NCBI GenBank assembly: GCA_963838385.1
Contig: CAWIRE010000013.1
Span: forward strand, 33,728 to 97,727
Direction of reading: 5' to 3'
DNA length: 64,000 nt
DNA from: DAHUYF01 sp963838385
GTDB taxonomy: Bacteria > Pseudomonadota > Alphaproteobacteria > ATCC43930 > CGMCC-115725
The position numbers and the translations under genes are program-made. Of this stretch, positions 1 to 9,767 are shown piece by piece; within the stretch, counting starts at the first letter, position 1, and each line of letters opens with the position of its first letter. Under the pieces are notes generated by a model that was given only the letters and a program-made list of their open reading frames with translations, was not told the origin of the DNA and made no database searches.

Positions 1-1
1 C

Positions 2-1261
2 GAAGCTTACAGCGCCGATATCCTCGAACGTCGGCTATTCTGGAAGCGTACCGTCTTCATCAACGAGCCCGGCGCGATCAAGCACGTGCTGCTCGACAAT
101 GCCGACAATTACCACAAGACCGAGATAACCCGCCGCCTGCTCGAGCCTGGCCTCGGCCGCGGCCTGCTGACCAGCGAGGGCGAAACTTGGCGGCGCCATC
201 GGCGCATCATGGCGCCGGCGTTCGACCATCGCAGCATCGTCGGCTATTCCGCGATCATGACGGAGATCGCGCTGCGGCTGAAGAGCGAGTGGGACGCGCT
301 GCCGGACGGCGCCGAAATCGATGTCGCCGTCGCGATGATGCATGCGACCCTGCACATCATCGCGCGCACGATGTTTTCCTCCGATTCCGGCGACATCGTC
401 GACATCGTCGAGAGCGGCGTCGAGCGCTATCAGGCCGAAGTCCGGCCCCAGCTCGCCGACCTGCTGGAGCTGCCACTTTGGTTGTCGCACCTCGGCCGCT
501 CGCAACGGCCTGAACGGATCTTCACCGAGTTCGACCGGGCGATCGATCGGCTGCTGGCGGCGCGCGAACGGGCAGGCGCGGAGCAGCCCAAGGATCTGCT
601 CGCGCGGCTCATCGCGGCCCGCGACGAAGAGACCGGTGGGGGAATGACCCACCAGGAAGTGCGCGACCAGGTGGTCACGATCTTCATGGCCGGGCACGAG
701 ACCACGGCCGTTGCCCTGACCTGGACCTGGTACCTGCTCTCCCAGCATCCCGCGGTCGAAGCAAAGCTGCAGGCGGAACTGACATCGGCACTCGATGGAC
801 GCGTGCCGAAGCACGAGGATCTCGCGCGGCTCCCCTACGCACGCATGGTGATCGAGGAGGCGATGCGGCTCTACCCGCCGGCACACACGCTGTCGCGCGC
901 GGCGCTGGGCCCCGACGAAGTGCTGGGCAGGCGCATCCCCACGGGGGCGACCGTTCTGATCGTGCCGTGGCTGCTCCATCGCAACCCCAAGCTGTGGGAC
1001 GACCCAAACGGCTTCGATCCAGAGCGTTTCGCACCCGAGCGCGCGGCAGGGCGTCATCGCTTCGCCTATATCCCCTTTGGCGCCGGGCCGCGCGTCTGCA
1101 TCGGCGCCGCCTTCGCCATGGCGGAGGCCATGCTGCTTCTCGCGACGCTGGCGCAGCGCTATCGCCTGCGACTGGTCCCCGGCTTCCCCGTCGATCCGCA
1201 GGGGCTCATCACGTTGCGCCCGCGGCACGGCATGCGGATGATCCTCGAACGCCGGGACTGA
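2..1261 (+). CDS. Cytochrome P450, 5' end outside the window
   Basis: Haem-thiolate monooxygenase, cut by the window edge: the frame is open from base 2, upstream of the first ATG at 86, so about 419 residues of a normal 450-470 are present. The I-helix oxygen-activation motif AGHETTA lies near fragment residue 230, the K-helix ExxR (EEAMR, followed by LYPP) near 285, and the haem-binding loop FGAGPRVCIG with the proximal cysteine near 360. All core motifs are intact, so the enzyme should be functional. The substrate cannot be read from the sequence. No ferredoxin or reductase partner is adjacent; MarC follows 19 bases downstream on the same strand. Confidence 0.93.
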   Translation, partial: EAYSADILERRLFWKRTVFINEPGAIKHVLLDNADNYHKTEITRRLLEPGLGRGLLTSEGETWRRHRRIMAPAFDHRSIVGYSAIMTEIALRLKSEWDALPDGAEIDVAVAMMHATLHIIARTMFSSDSGDIVDIVESGVERYQAEVRPQLADLLELPLWLSHLGRSQRPERIFTEFDRAIDRLLAARERAGAEQPKDLLARLIAARDEETGGGMTHQEVRDQVVTIFMAGHETTAVALTWTWYLLSQHPAVEAKLQAELTSALDGRVPKHEDLARLPYARMVIEEAMRLYPPAHTLSRAALGPDEVLGRRIPTGATVLIVPWLLHRNPKLWDDPNGFDPERFAPERAAGRHRFAYIPFGAGPRVCIGAAFAMAEAMLLLATLAQRYRLRLVPGFPVDPQGLITLRPRHGMRMILERRD

Positions 1262-1280
1262 GCGCCGTCCGCGCCGACCG

Positions 1281-1913
1281 ATGCCCGCCCATCTCTTCTA
1301 CGCCTTCGTCACCCTGTTCGTCATCATCGACCCCGTCGGCAGCGCCGCGATCTTCGCCGGCCTGGTGCGTGGCGCGCCGCTCCGGATCCGGCGTCTGTGC
1401 GCGGTCCGCGGCGTCATCATTGCGACCATCCTCATTCTCGCGTTCGCGCTGGGCGGCGGCGCATTGCTGCGCGCGCTCGGCATCACCCTGCCGGCCTTCC
1501 GCGTCGCCGGCGGCATCCTGCTCTTCCTTCTCGCCACCGAGATGGTCTTCGCACGGGAATCGGGCATTCGCCGGCCGACCGCTTCGGAAGAGCAGGAGGC
1601 TGAACAACGCCACAACGTCTCCGTCTTCCCCCTCGCCTTCCCGCTGCTTGCCGGTCCGGGCGCGCTCACCTCGATCGTGCTGCTGATGGAACGTGCGGGC
1701 TCGCCGCTTGCCGCCCTCGGCGTCATCGGCGCTCTGATCGCGGTGATGGCGATCACCCTGGCGCTGCTGTTGGCGGCGGCGCAAGTGGTGCGACTGGTCG
1801 GCGTAACCGGCGCGACCGTCATGAGCCGCGTCCTTGGCATTGTCCTCGCCGCGCTGGCAGCGCAATTCGTCCTCGATGGCCTCGCCCAGAGCTGGCCGGC
1901 GTTGCGAGGCTAG
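1281..1913 (+). CDS. MarC/YchE-family inner-membrane protein (first copy)
   Basis: A 210-residue polytopic membrane protein. The N-terminal stretch FVTLFVIIDPVGSAAIFAGL is the MarC signature: helix one with the conserved Asp-Pro-Xaa-Gly. About six hydrophobic segments follow, with PLLAGPGALTSIVLL in the middle. The role of the family is unsettled; it was once linked to multiple antibiotic resistance and is not a proven transporter. It starts 19 bases after the P450 stop and ends one base before the convergent putA stop. A second MarC gene lies at 30753-31412. Confidence 0.9.
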   Translation: MPAHLFYAFVTLFVIIDPVGSAAIFAGLVRGAPLRIRRLCAVRGVIIATILILAFALGGGALLRALGITLPAFRVAGGILLFLLATEMVFARESGIRRPTASEEQEAEQRHNVSVFPLAFPLLAGPGALTSIVLLMERAGSPLAALGVIGALIAVMAITLALLLAAAQVVRLVGVTGATVMSRVLGIVLAALAAQFVLDGLAQSWPALRG

Positions 1914-1914
1914 C

Positions 1915-4900
1915 TTAGCTTTCTTCGCTCAGCGACAGCAGGCTGGCGTTCCCGCCCGACGCCGTCGTGTCGACACTCAAGCTGCGCTCGGCCGCGAAGC
2001 GGTGGAGATAATGCGGTCCGCCGGCCTTGGGCCCGGTGCCGGACAGCCCCTGGCCGCCGAAAGGCTGCACTCCCACGACAGCGCCGATCATGTTGCGATT
2101 CACATAAGTGTTGCCGACCGCGAGGCGCTGGTGGATACGGGCTACCGTTTCGTCGATGCGGCTGTGAATCCCGAGGGTAAGGCCATATCCGGTGGCGGCG
2201 ACGGCGTCGAGCACGCGATCAAGCGCATCCCCGCGCCAGCGGACGACGTGCAGGATCGGCCCGAACACCTCTCCTTGGAGCAGGTCGAGCCGGTCGATCT
2301 CGAAGGCGCGCGGCGCGAAGAAGGTGCCATTCTCGGTCCCTGGTGGCAGATCGAGCGCACAGAGGACGCGCCCCTCCCGCATCATGCGCCCCGCGTGGCT
2401 TGCCAGCGCCGCGCAGGCCTCGCCGTCGATCACCGGGCCGATATCGGTGGCAATGAGACCGGGATCACCGACGATGAGCTCGCGCATCGCGCCCTCCAGC
2501 AGCGCCACGACGCGCGGCGCGATGTCCTCCTGGACGAACAGCACGCGCAGTGCCGAGCAGCGCTGGCCGGCGCTGTTGAAGGCCGAGGTGACGACGTCAG
2601 CCACGAGCTGCTCCGGCAGCGCGGAAGAATCCGCGATGAGCGCGTTCTGGCCGCCGGTCTCCGCGATGAACGGAACGATCGGCCCCGGGCGCTCGGCGAG
2701 CGCGCGGTTGATGGCGCGCGCCGTCTCAGTCGAGCCGGTGAAGGCGATGCCGGCGACGCGGGGATCAGCGACCAGAGACGCGCCGACAGCGCCGTCACCC
2801 GACAGCAGCGCCAGCACGTCGCCGGGAATGCCGGCCCGATGCAGCAGCCGCACCGCCGCGGCCGCGACCAGCGGCGTCTGCTCGGCGGGCTTGGCAACCA
2901 CTGCGTTCCCTGCCGCCAATGCCGCGGCCACCTGGCCGATAAAGATCGCGAGGGGAAAATTCCAGGGCGCAATGCAAGCGAAGACGCCGCGCCCGTGCAG
3001 CGCCAGAGTGTTGCGCTCGCCGGTCGGCCCGGGCAATCCCTCGGCGGCGCCGAAATCGGCGCGGGCGCGTGCCGCGTAGTAGCGGCAATAGTCGATCGCC
3101 TCGCGCACTTCGGCGAGCGCGTCAGGAAGCGTCCGCCCTCCTTCCCGCACAATGAGCACCATCAATGCGGGCAGCCGTTCCTCGAGCAGCGCCGCGGCAC
3201 GCTCGAGATGGGAGGCCCGCTCGCCGGCATCAACGCGATCCCAGCCGGGCGCTGCCGCTGCGGCGCGCGCCAGCGCCTCGTCGATATGCTCCTGTCGCGC
3301 GTCGGCGACGGTGCCGACCTCGCGCCGGCGGTCAGCGGGATCGAGCACCGGACGCACAACCGAGGAGCGCTCGCTGCCGCCGATGATCGGCGCGGCATGC
3401 CAAGGCTCGATCGCGTAGGCCATCGCCTCTCCCAGCTCCGCCAGTCGAAGCGGATCGGAGAGGTCGATGCCGCGCGCATTGCGCCGCTCGCTGCCATAGA
3501 GATCGCGCGGCAGGGCGATGCGGGGATGCGGCTTGCTCGGCAGCGCGGCGAGACGCGTGACCGGGTCGGCAACGATGTCGGCAATCGGCGCGCGCTCGTC
3601 GACCAGCCGGTTGACGAAGGACGTGTTGGCGCCGTTCTCGAGCAGGCGTCGCACGAGATAAGCCAGCAAATCCTCATGGCCGCCGACCGGCGCATAGACA
3701 CGGCAGGGACGGTCGAGCTTACCCTCGCCGACGACTTGTTCGTAGAGCGCCTCGCCCATGCCGTGCAGGCGCTGGAACTCGTAATCGCGCCGCTCGCCGG
3801 CGAATTCGATCACCGCCGCCAGCGTATGGGCATTATGGGTGGCAAATTGGGGGTAGAAGGCGTCAGGCGCCGCCAGCAGGCGTCGGGCGCAGGCAAGATA
3901 GGAGACGTCCGTGGCGAGCTTGCGAGTAAAGACAGGGTATCCGTCAAGACCGCGCTCCTGGCTGCGCTTGATCTCGCTGTCCCAGTAGGCGCCTTTGACC
4001 AGTCGGAGCATCAGGCGACGCTTGCCGCGCCGGGCAAGCGCCGCGAGCCAATCGATCAACAGCAACGCACGCTTCTGATAGGCCTGGACGGCGAGGCCCA
4101 GCCCGTCCCATCCGGCCAACGATGGATCGAGCGCCAGCGCGGCGATCAGGTCGAGCGAGAGATCGAGACGCTCGGCCTCCTCGGCGTCGATAGTGAAGCC
4201 GATGCCTACCGCCCGCGCGCGCCGCGCCAGCTCGGCCAACCGAGGGCCGAGCTCATCCTGCACCCGCCGGCGCTGGCTTTCCTCATATCGAGGATGCAAG
4301 GCCGAAAGCTTCACCGATATCCCGGGCGCCGCCAGGATATCGCGTCCCCCAGCAGCGGCGCCGATGGCGGCGATCGCCTCGTCGTAGGCGGCGAAGTAGC
4401 GCTCGGCATCGGCCGCACTGCGCGCGGCCTCGCCGAGCATGTCATAGGAATGGCGATAACCCAGACGCTCGGCGGGCGCAGCGCGCTCCAGGGCTTCGAC
4501 AATGTTGCGACCCATCACGAATTGTCGCGCGAGGACGCGAATGGCCGCGGTCACTGCCTGCCGCACTACCGGCTCCCCAGAGCGTGCGAGCAGGTGATGC
4601 AGTGCGTGTGCGAGATCACCTTGCGCTTGGGCATCGCCCATCAACCGCCCGGTCAGCATCAATGCCCAGGTCGACGCGTTGACCAGCAGCGACCGGGAGC
4701 GACCCAGATGGCTCGCCCAATCGGCCGGCGCCAGCTTATCGCGGATCAGACGATCGATCGTGCCGGCATCGGGTATACGCAGCAAGGCCTCGGCAAGACA
4801 CATCAGCGCTACGCCTTCCGGCGTCGAGAGCGCATATTCATGAAGAAGAGCATCGATCCCGCCCTTGCGGAGCCGCCGCCGCCGTGCCTCGGCAACGAGA

Positions 4901-5061
4901 TCGTAGGCTCGCCGGGAGATGCGCTCGCTCGCCTCAACCGGCAGCGTCGCCACACCAAGAAGCCGCGCGACCGCTTCAGCCTCGTCGGCGCGGTAGGCCA
5001 CGCGCACGGCCTGCCGGAGCGGGTCGGCGGCGGGCGGCGGTGAGGCGAAGACGAGGCCCAT
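1915..5061 (-). CDS. putA: Bifunctional proline dehydrogenase / glutamate-semialdehyde dehydrogenase PutA
   Basis: Oxidises proline to glutamate in two steps with substrate channelling. The N-terminal half is the FAD-dependent proline dehydrogenase barrel (LRLVKGAYWDSEIKRSQERG near residue 355, YAPVGGHEDLLAYLVRRLLE later). The C-terminal half is an aldehyde dehydrogenase with FIAETGGQNA (general base Glu, near 800) and SAGQRCSALRVLF (nucleophile Cys, near 833). The length is 1048 residues from the ATG at 5061. An in-frame ATG at 5109 would add 16 residues; neither has a strong ribosome site. There is no N-terminal ribbon-helix-helix domain, so it is not a self-regulating PutA. It converges on marC. 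Confidence 0.95.
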   Translation of the reverse strand: MGLVFASPPPAADPLRQAVRVAYRADEAEAVARLLGVATLPVEASERISRRAYDLVAEARRRRLRKGGIDALLHEYALSTPEGVALMCLAEALLRIPDAGTIDRLIRDKLAPADWASHLGRSRSLLVNASTWALMLTGRLMGDAQAQGDLAHALHHLLARSGEPVVRQAVTAAIRVLARQFVMGRNIVEALERAAPAERLGYRHSYDMLGEAARSAADAERYFAAYDEAIAAIGAAAGGRDILAAPGISVKLSALHPRYEESQRRRVQDELGPRLAELARRARAVGIGFTIDAEEAERLDLSLDLIAALALDPSLAGWDGLGLAVQAYQKRALLLIDWLAALARRGKRRLMLRLVKGAYWDSEIKRSQERGLDGYPVFTRKLATDVSYLACARRLLAAPDAFYPQFATHNAHTLAAVIEFAGERRDYEFQRLHGMGEALYEQVVGEGKLDRPCRVYAPVGGHEDLLAYLVRRLLENGANTSFVNRLVDERAPIADIVADPVTRLAALPSKPHPRIALPRDLYGSERRNARGIDLSDPLRLAELGEAMAYAIEPWHAAPIIGGSERSSVVRPVLDPADRRREVGTVADARQEHIDEALARAAAAAPGWDRVDAGERASHLERAAALLEERLPALMVLIVREGGRTLPDALAEVREAIDYCRYYAARARADFGAAEGLPGPTGERNTLALHGRGVFACIAPWNFPLAIFIGQVAAALAAGNAVVAKPAEQTPLVAAAAVRLLHRAGIPGDVLALLSGDGAVGASLVADPRVAGIAFTGSTETARAINRALAERPGPIVPFIAETGGQNALIADSSALPEQLVADVVTSAFNSAGQRCSALRVLFVQEDIAPRVVALLEGAMRELIVGDPGLIATDIGPVIDGEACAALASHAGRMMREGRVLCALDLPPGTENGTFFAPRAFEIDRLDLLQGEVFGPILHVVRWRGDALDRVLDAVAATGYGLTLGIHSRIDETVARIHQRLAVGNTYVNRNMIGAVVGVQPFGGQGLSGTGPKAGGPHYLHRFAAERSLSVDTTASGGNASLLSLSEES

Positions 5062-5352
5062 GGGAGGTCCGAGGCTTGGAGCCCGCGCAAGCGAGCGTGC
5101 CGGGATCATGAGGCAGCCAGCGGGATTTATGAAGGCCCCTCGGGCCGCTGGTACTTTTTTGATCCCAGACGGCGGCGGCGGGTGTTGCGGCCGAGCAACA
5201 TACGGGGCTTGCCGAGGCAGGCGCTTCAACGTCATGATGTGGTGAAGGCGCGCTTCGGAACGATGGAGGGGCGACCCCGGAAGAAAACGCACAAGCCCCC
5301 GTTTAAGCCAATAACGCCGCCGGCAAGAGCGGTCCGAATGGGAGGAACGACG
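5062..5352. promoter_or_regulatory. Divergent intergenic region between putA and the sugar ABC operon
   Basis: About 290 bases separate the putA start from the binding-protein start on the other strand, so both promoters must lie here. No confident -35/-10 pair, known operator or riboswitch was recognised. The stretch from 5145 to 5190 is locally unusual, with a T run and a GGCGGCGG tract. A strong Shine-Dalgarno sequence, GGAGG at 5341-5345, serves the downstream gene. Confidence 0.35.
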
Positions 5353-6705
5353 ATGAAGACGACGGCTGTTTCGCGCCGCAAATTCATCAGGCGCGCCGCC
5401 TTGGTGACCGGCTTTACGGTTGCCGCGCCCTACATGCGGACGTCCTATTCCGCCGGAAGGCTGACGCTCGGCGTATGGGACCATTGGGTACCCGGCGCCA
5501 ATGATGTCCTGACCTCGATCTGCAATGAATGGGGCAAGCAAAACCATGTCGAGGTTCATATCGATTTCATCACCTCGCAGGGCGACAAGGACATCCTCAC
5601 CGCAAGCGCCGAGGCGGAGGCGCAGACCGGCCATGACATCAGCCAGCACCGCTCGTGGCAGGTCGCAGTTCACCGCGATGTGCTCGAGCCGATGGACGAC
5701 GTCATCGCGGCGTTGGTCGGAGAGCATGGCCCAATCGCAGCCATCAGCGAGTATCTGGCCAAGCATGACGGTAAATGGCGAGCGGTTCCGAGCATCGCCG
5801 GCAGCCAGCTCAAGCCGTGCTGCTCGCGCATCGATCTCTACAAGCAGCATTGCGGTGTCGACATCGTCAAAATCTTTCCGGCGGACGAGGCCAAGCGCGA
5901 CAAGGCACTGGTCCACAGCTGGGACTGGGCGCTTTACCTCGCGACCGCCGAGAAGCTGTTCAAAGCCGGCTATCCCATCGGCTTACCCATGGGCCAGACC
6001 AGCGATTCGATCGACTGGGTAGGCGCTCTCTTCCGCTCCCATGGCGCGGTCTTCATCGACGACAAGGACGCGATCAAGGTCAATTCCGCCGAGACCCGCG
6101 CCGCGCTCGACTATGCGAAAAAGCTGATGTCCTTCAACCCGCCGGACGTTTATGCCTGGGACGATGCAGGCAACAACAAATGGCTCGTTTCGGGCAAGGG
6201 GTCGGGCATCATGAATCCACCCAGCGCGTGGTCGGTTGCCAAGCGCGATAATCCCAAAGTCGCGGCACAGTGCTGGACGCACGACATGCCGCGCGGACCC
6301 AACGGCCGGTTCGCTCCCTACCTCCCCTGGTTCTACGGGGTCTGGAGCTTCGGCCAGAACAAGAGCGCGGCCAAGGAGCTGGTCAAATACATGGTCGACA
6401 AGCCGCAGGCAAGACGGCTGGTGCAGGCGTCGAACGGCTACGATCTGCCGGCGTTTCGGAGCTACTACGATTTCGACACCTGGAAGACCGTCGAGCCGCC
6501 GCTGGGCACGGTCTACAATTACCCGCCGCGCGGCGACGAAGAGCTGAGCATCGCCGGCTATCCGGCGCGCCCGGACATCGCGGCCCAGATCTACAATCAA
6601 TCGATCCAGACGGTGATGATCGCGAAGGTGGCGCAGGGCGGCGAGAAGATCGACGACGTCGTCAAATGGGCCGCGGGCGAATGCGAAGGCTATCTGCGCA
6701 GCTGA
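5353..6705 (+). CDS. ABC importer substrate-binding protein, sugar/polyol type, Tat-exported
   Basis: Periplasmic binding protein of the family-1 (sugar/glycerol-phosphate) class, 450 residues. The N-terminus carries a twin-arginine signal (SRRKFIRRAAL, residues 7-17) followed by a hydrophobic stretch, so it is probably exported folded. The ATG at 5353 is chosen because GGAGG precedes it by seven bases; an ATG at 5338 is also in frame but lacks a site. It is first in an operon with two permeases and an ATPase. The gene set resembles the mannitol/sorbitol or glycerol-phosphate importers of alphaproteobacteria, but the ligand cannot be assigned. Confidence 0.9.
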   Translation: MKTTAVSRRKFIRRAALVTGFTVAAPYMRTSYSAGRLTLGVWDHWVPGANDVLTSICNEWGKQNHVEVHIDFITSQGDKDILTASAEAEAQTGHDISQHRSWQVAVHRDVLEPMDDVIAALVGEHGPIAAISEYLAKHDGKWRAVPSIAGSQLKPCCSRIDLYKQHCGVDIVKIFPADEAKRDKALVHSWDWALYLATAEKLFKAGYPIGLPMGQTSDSIDWVGALFRSHGAVFIDDKDAIKVNSAETRAALDYAKKLMSFNPPDVYAWDDAGNNKWLVSGKGSGIMNPPSAWSVAKRDNPKVAAQCWTHDMPRGPNGRFAPYLPWFYGVWSFGQNKSAAKELVKYMVDKPQARRLVQASNGYDLPAFRSYYDFDTWKTVEPPLGTVYNYPPRGDEELSIAGYPARPDIAAQIYNQSIQTVMIAKVAQGGEKIDDVVKWAAGECEGYLRS

Positions 6706-6780
6706 TTGATACTCCTCATTGGTCATAGACCGGCGGCATGGCGCGAGGCGCCGCCTGGGCAAACCGGGAGTTTCGACGCC

Positions 6781-7725
6781 ATGAGTGACACCGTTCCGCG
6801 CAGGCTGATGACCGCCAAGGCGATTGCCCCGGGCACGGTCCGCGCCGGCGGCCTCTACCGCCTGTCGCGCCGACGCTCGACCACTGCCTTTCTCTTCGCT
6901 TTGCCGCTCATCACCGTTATAGGCGGCTTGATCGTCTATCCGGGCGTCTACGCGATCTACCTCTCGATGCTCAACAAGACACAGACCAGGTTCATCGGCC
7001 TCGGCAACTACGCGTTTCTCTTCGGCCGCGACACCTTCTGGGCAGTGGTGGAGCAGGCCTGTCTCTTCGCCGTCACCGCGGTCCTTTTCAAGGCCGTCAT
7101 CGGGATCATCACTGCCCATCTCGTCAACAATCTACCGGCGAAAGGGCAGCGCAAATGGCGCGGGATGCTGCTTATCCCCTGGGTCATCCCGCTCTCGCTG
7201 AGCACGCTCGGCTGGCTCTGGCTGCTCGACCCCACCTACAGCGCCTTCAACTGGCTCTTCGCGCAGATTGGCGGCCCACATATCCCCTGGCTCAGCGCGC
7301 CCAATTGGGCGCGCTTCTGCACCATCCTGGTCAATGTCTGGTACGGCGCTCCGTTCTTCCTCATCATGTATCTAGCGGCGCTCAAATCAGTGCCCGAGCA
7401 GCTCTATGAGGCGGCGGCGATCGACGGCGCCGGCGCTTGGCAGAAATTCATCCATATCACGCTGCCGATGATGCGCAACATCATCGCGATCACCGTGCTG
7501 TTCTCGCTCATCGTCACCTTCGCCAATTACGACATCGTCCGTGTGCTCACCTCCGGCGGTCCGCGCAACACGACGCACATCTTCGCCACCTGGGCCTTCC
7601 AGCTCGGCATCGCGAGCGGCGACATTCCGCTGGGCGCGGCGGTATCGCTTTTCATGTTCCCCATCCTCGGCGTCTGCGCCATCTTCATCCTGCGCGGCGT
7701 GCATCGGCGCGGAAAGGCGGTCTGA
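6781..7725 (+). CDS. ABC importer permease, MalF/UgpA-like
   Basis: Integral membrane subunit of the sugar-type importer, 314 residues with about six transmembrane segments. The cytoplasmic EAA loop that contacts the ATPase reads YEAAAIDGAGAWQKFIHITL near residue 220. The ATG at 6781 is preferred to upstream in-frame starts because it follows a GGGAG site and gives the normal length. Its TGA overlaps the ATG of the next permease by one base (TGATG at 7723-7727), which implies translational coupling. Confidence 0.9.
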   Translation: MSDTVPRRLMTAKAIAPGTVRAGGLYRLSRRRSTTAFLFALPLITVIGGLIVYPGVYAIYLSMLNKTQTRFIGLGNYAFLFGRDTFWAVVEQACLFAVTAVLFKAVIGIITAHLVNNLPAKGQRKWRGMLLIPWVIPLSLSTLGWLWLLDPTYSAFNWLFAQIGGPHIPWLSAPNWARFCTILVNVWYGAPFFLIMYLAALKSVPEQLYEAAAIDGAGAWQKFIHITLPMMRNIIAITVLFSLIVTFANYDIVRVLTSGGPRNTTHIFATWAFQLGIASGDIPLGAAVSLFMFPILGVCAIFILRGVHRRGKAV

Positions 7726-8618
7726 TGAGCGTCGCCGCGGCTGATCCGGCGCAGCGCCGCCTCGCCGGCGCCAGCCTCCGGCGCAATCGGCGGTGGGCGC
7801 TGGGAGGGTCGTATTTCTTCCTCGCCTTGTTCGCGATCTTCTTTCTCATCCCGCCCTATTACGAGCTGGTAACGGCGACCAAGAGCAGCGCCGAAATCTC
7901 CAACCAGGCTACCAACCCATGGCTGCCGTCCTTCTCGCCGACCACCGAGAATATCGATACGCTCTGGAACAAGACCGATTTTCCGATCTACCTCAAGAAT
8001 ACCGCCTTGGTCACGCTTTGCGTCGTCGCGATCACGATGATCATCGCCGTGCCGGCGGCGTTCTCGCTCGGACGGATGAAATTCTGGGGCTCCGGCATCC
8101 TCGCCACCGGCGTCTTCCTGACCTATCTCGTCCCGGATTCGCTGCTGTTCCTGCCGCTGTTCAAGATCGTAGGCTCGTTGGGCCTGCTCAATTCCTATTG
8201 GGCGCTGGTGCTGGTGTACCCGACGCTGACCGTGCCGTTTTGCACCTGGATCATGATCGGGTATTTCCAGAGCATTCCCAGAGAGCTCGACGAGGCGGCT
8301 CTGATCGACGGCGCCAGCCACCTGCAGATGCTGTTCAAGATCTTCATACCGGTAGCGCTGCCCGGGCTCATCGCGGCGACCATTTTCGCCTTTACCGTCT
8401 GCTGGGCCGCCTTCGTCTATCCCATGGCGTTCATCTTCAGCAGCGACCAGCAGGTATTGACCGCGGGCACCATCACCACGCTGGTCAAGGGTGACGTTTA
8501 TCAATGGGGCATGATCATGACGGCGGCGCTGATCGCCGCCGCTCCGCCGCTGGTGATTTATGCATTCCTTATGGACTATTACATCGCCGGGCTCACCGCC
8601 GGCGCGACGAAGGGGTAG
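7725..8618 (+). CDS. ABC importer permease, MalG/UgpE-like
   Basis: Second membrane subunit, 297 residues with six predicted membrane spans. It has an Arg-rich cytoplasmic N-terminus and the EAA motif LDEAALIDGASHLQMLFKIF near residue 190. It starts inside the stop codon of the first permease and ends five bases before the ATPase start, so the heteromeric channel and its ATPase are made from one message. Confidence 0.9.
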   Translation: MSVAAADPAQRRLAGASLRRNRRWALGGSYFFLALFAIFFLIPPYYELVTATKSSAEISNQATNPWLPSFSPTTENIDTLWNKTDFPIYLKNTALVTLCVVAITMIIAVPAAFSLGRMKFWGSGILATGVFLTYLVPDSLLFLPLFKIVGSLGLLNSYWALVLVYPTLTVPFCTWIMIGYFQSIPRELDEAALIDGASHLQMLFKIFIPVALPGLIAATIFAFTVCWAAFVYPMAFIFSSDQQVLTAGTITTLVKGDVYQWGMIMTAALIAAAPPLVIYAFLMDYYIAGLTAGATKG

Positions 8619-8623
8619 GCGCC

Positions 8624-9767
8624 ATGGCGCAAGTGACGCTCCGCAAGGTCGTCAAGAAGTTCGATCAGACGGAGGCCGTGCGCGGCATCGATCTCGACAT
8701 CGCCGATCAGGAATTCGTCGTGCTGGTTGGGCCTTCGGGCTGCGGCAAGAGCACCACCTTGCGGATGATCGCCGGCCTCGAGGAAGCCACGGCCGGTGAG
8801 ATCATGATCGGCGGGCAAATCGTCAATGACCTGCCCCCCAAGGATCGCGACATCGCCATGGTGTTCCAGAATTACGCCCTCTATCCGCATATGACGGTGT
8901 TTGAGAACATGTCCTTCGGCCTTCGGCTTAAGAAGTTTCCCAAGGCCGAGATCAAGCAGCGGGTCGAGAAAGCCGCGCGCATCCTCGACATCACGGAGCT
9001 GCTGGGCCGCCGCCCGCGGCAACTTTCAGGCGGGCAACGCCAACGCGTTGCCATGGGCCGCGCCATCGTGCGCGATCCCAAGGTCTTCCTCTTCGATGAG
9101 CCGCTTTCCAATCTCGACGCCAAGCTGCGCGTGCAGATGCGCACCGAGATCAAGAAGGTGCACCAGCAGGTCCGCACGACCACGGTCTACGTCACCCATG
9201 ACCAAGTCGAGGCGATGACCTTGGCCGACCGTGTCGTGGTGATGAATGGCGGGCGCATCGAACAGATCGGCACGCCGCATGAGCTCTACCACGCGCCCCG
9301 CACGCGCTTCGTCGCCGGATTCATCGGCTCGCCGGCCATGAATTTCGTTCCCTGCCGACTGATCGAGGCCTCCGGCACGCTGGCCGTTCACCTCGGCGCC
9401 GGGACTGACGCTTCCCGTCCCCGCCGAGCGCAGCGCAGCCTATCGGCCGTATATCGGCCAGGCGCTGGTGCTGGGCATCCGGCCGGAGCATATCACCGAG
9501 ACGCGCGCCTACGCCGCAGGCGCCGAATTCGTCATGCCGGTCGAGGTGGTCGAGCCCATGGGCATGGAGACGATGGTCTATATCATCGTCGACGGCAACG
9601 AGCTTTGCGCCCGCGTCAATCCGGAGGCGGCGCTGGCACCGGGCGAGCACATGCGGTTCCAGGCGGACATGCGCCGCATGCACCTGATCGATCCTCATAA
9701 CGATCAGGTGATCGAGGTCGCGAGCCCGGCGCGCGCGAGCGGCGCCGCGCTCGCGGCAACGTCATAG
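8624..9767 (+). CDS. UgpC/MalK-type ABC ATPase, broken by a one-base frameshift near 9402
   Basis: Energises the sugar-type importer. The first frame (8624 to about 9400) has Walker A GPSGCGKST, Q-loop, signature LSGGQRQR, Walker B VFLFDEPLSNLDAK and the switch histidine in VTHDQVEA. The C-terminal TOBE regulatory domain (LTLPVPAERSAAYRPY, then LGIRPEHITE) continues in another frame to the TAG at 9765-9767. Removing one G from the GGG at 9401-9403 restores a continuous protein of about 380 residues, the usual family length. As written, the product would keep the nucleotide-binding domain but lose the TOBE domain. A sequencing indel is a likely alternative to a real mutation. Confidence 0.85.

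Noticed and set aside
1834..5043. A 1069-codon plus-strand open frame opposite putA
   Set aside because: It mirrors putA, has no family resemblance and starts inside marC. It is an antisense artefact of high-GC coding DNA.
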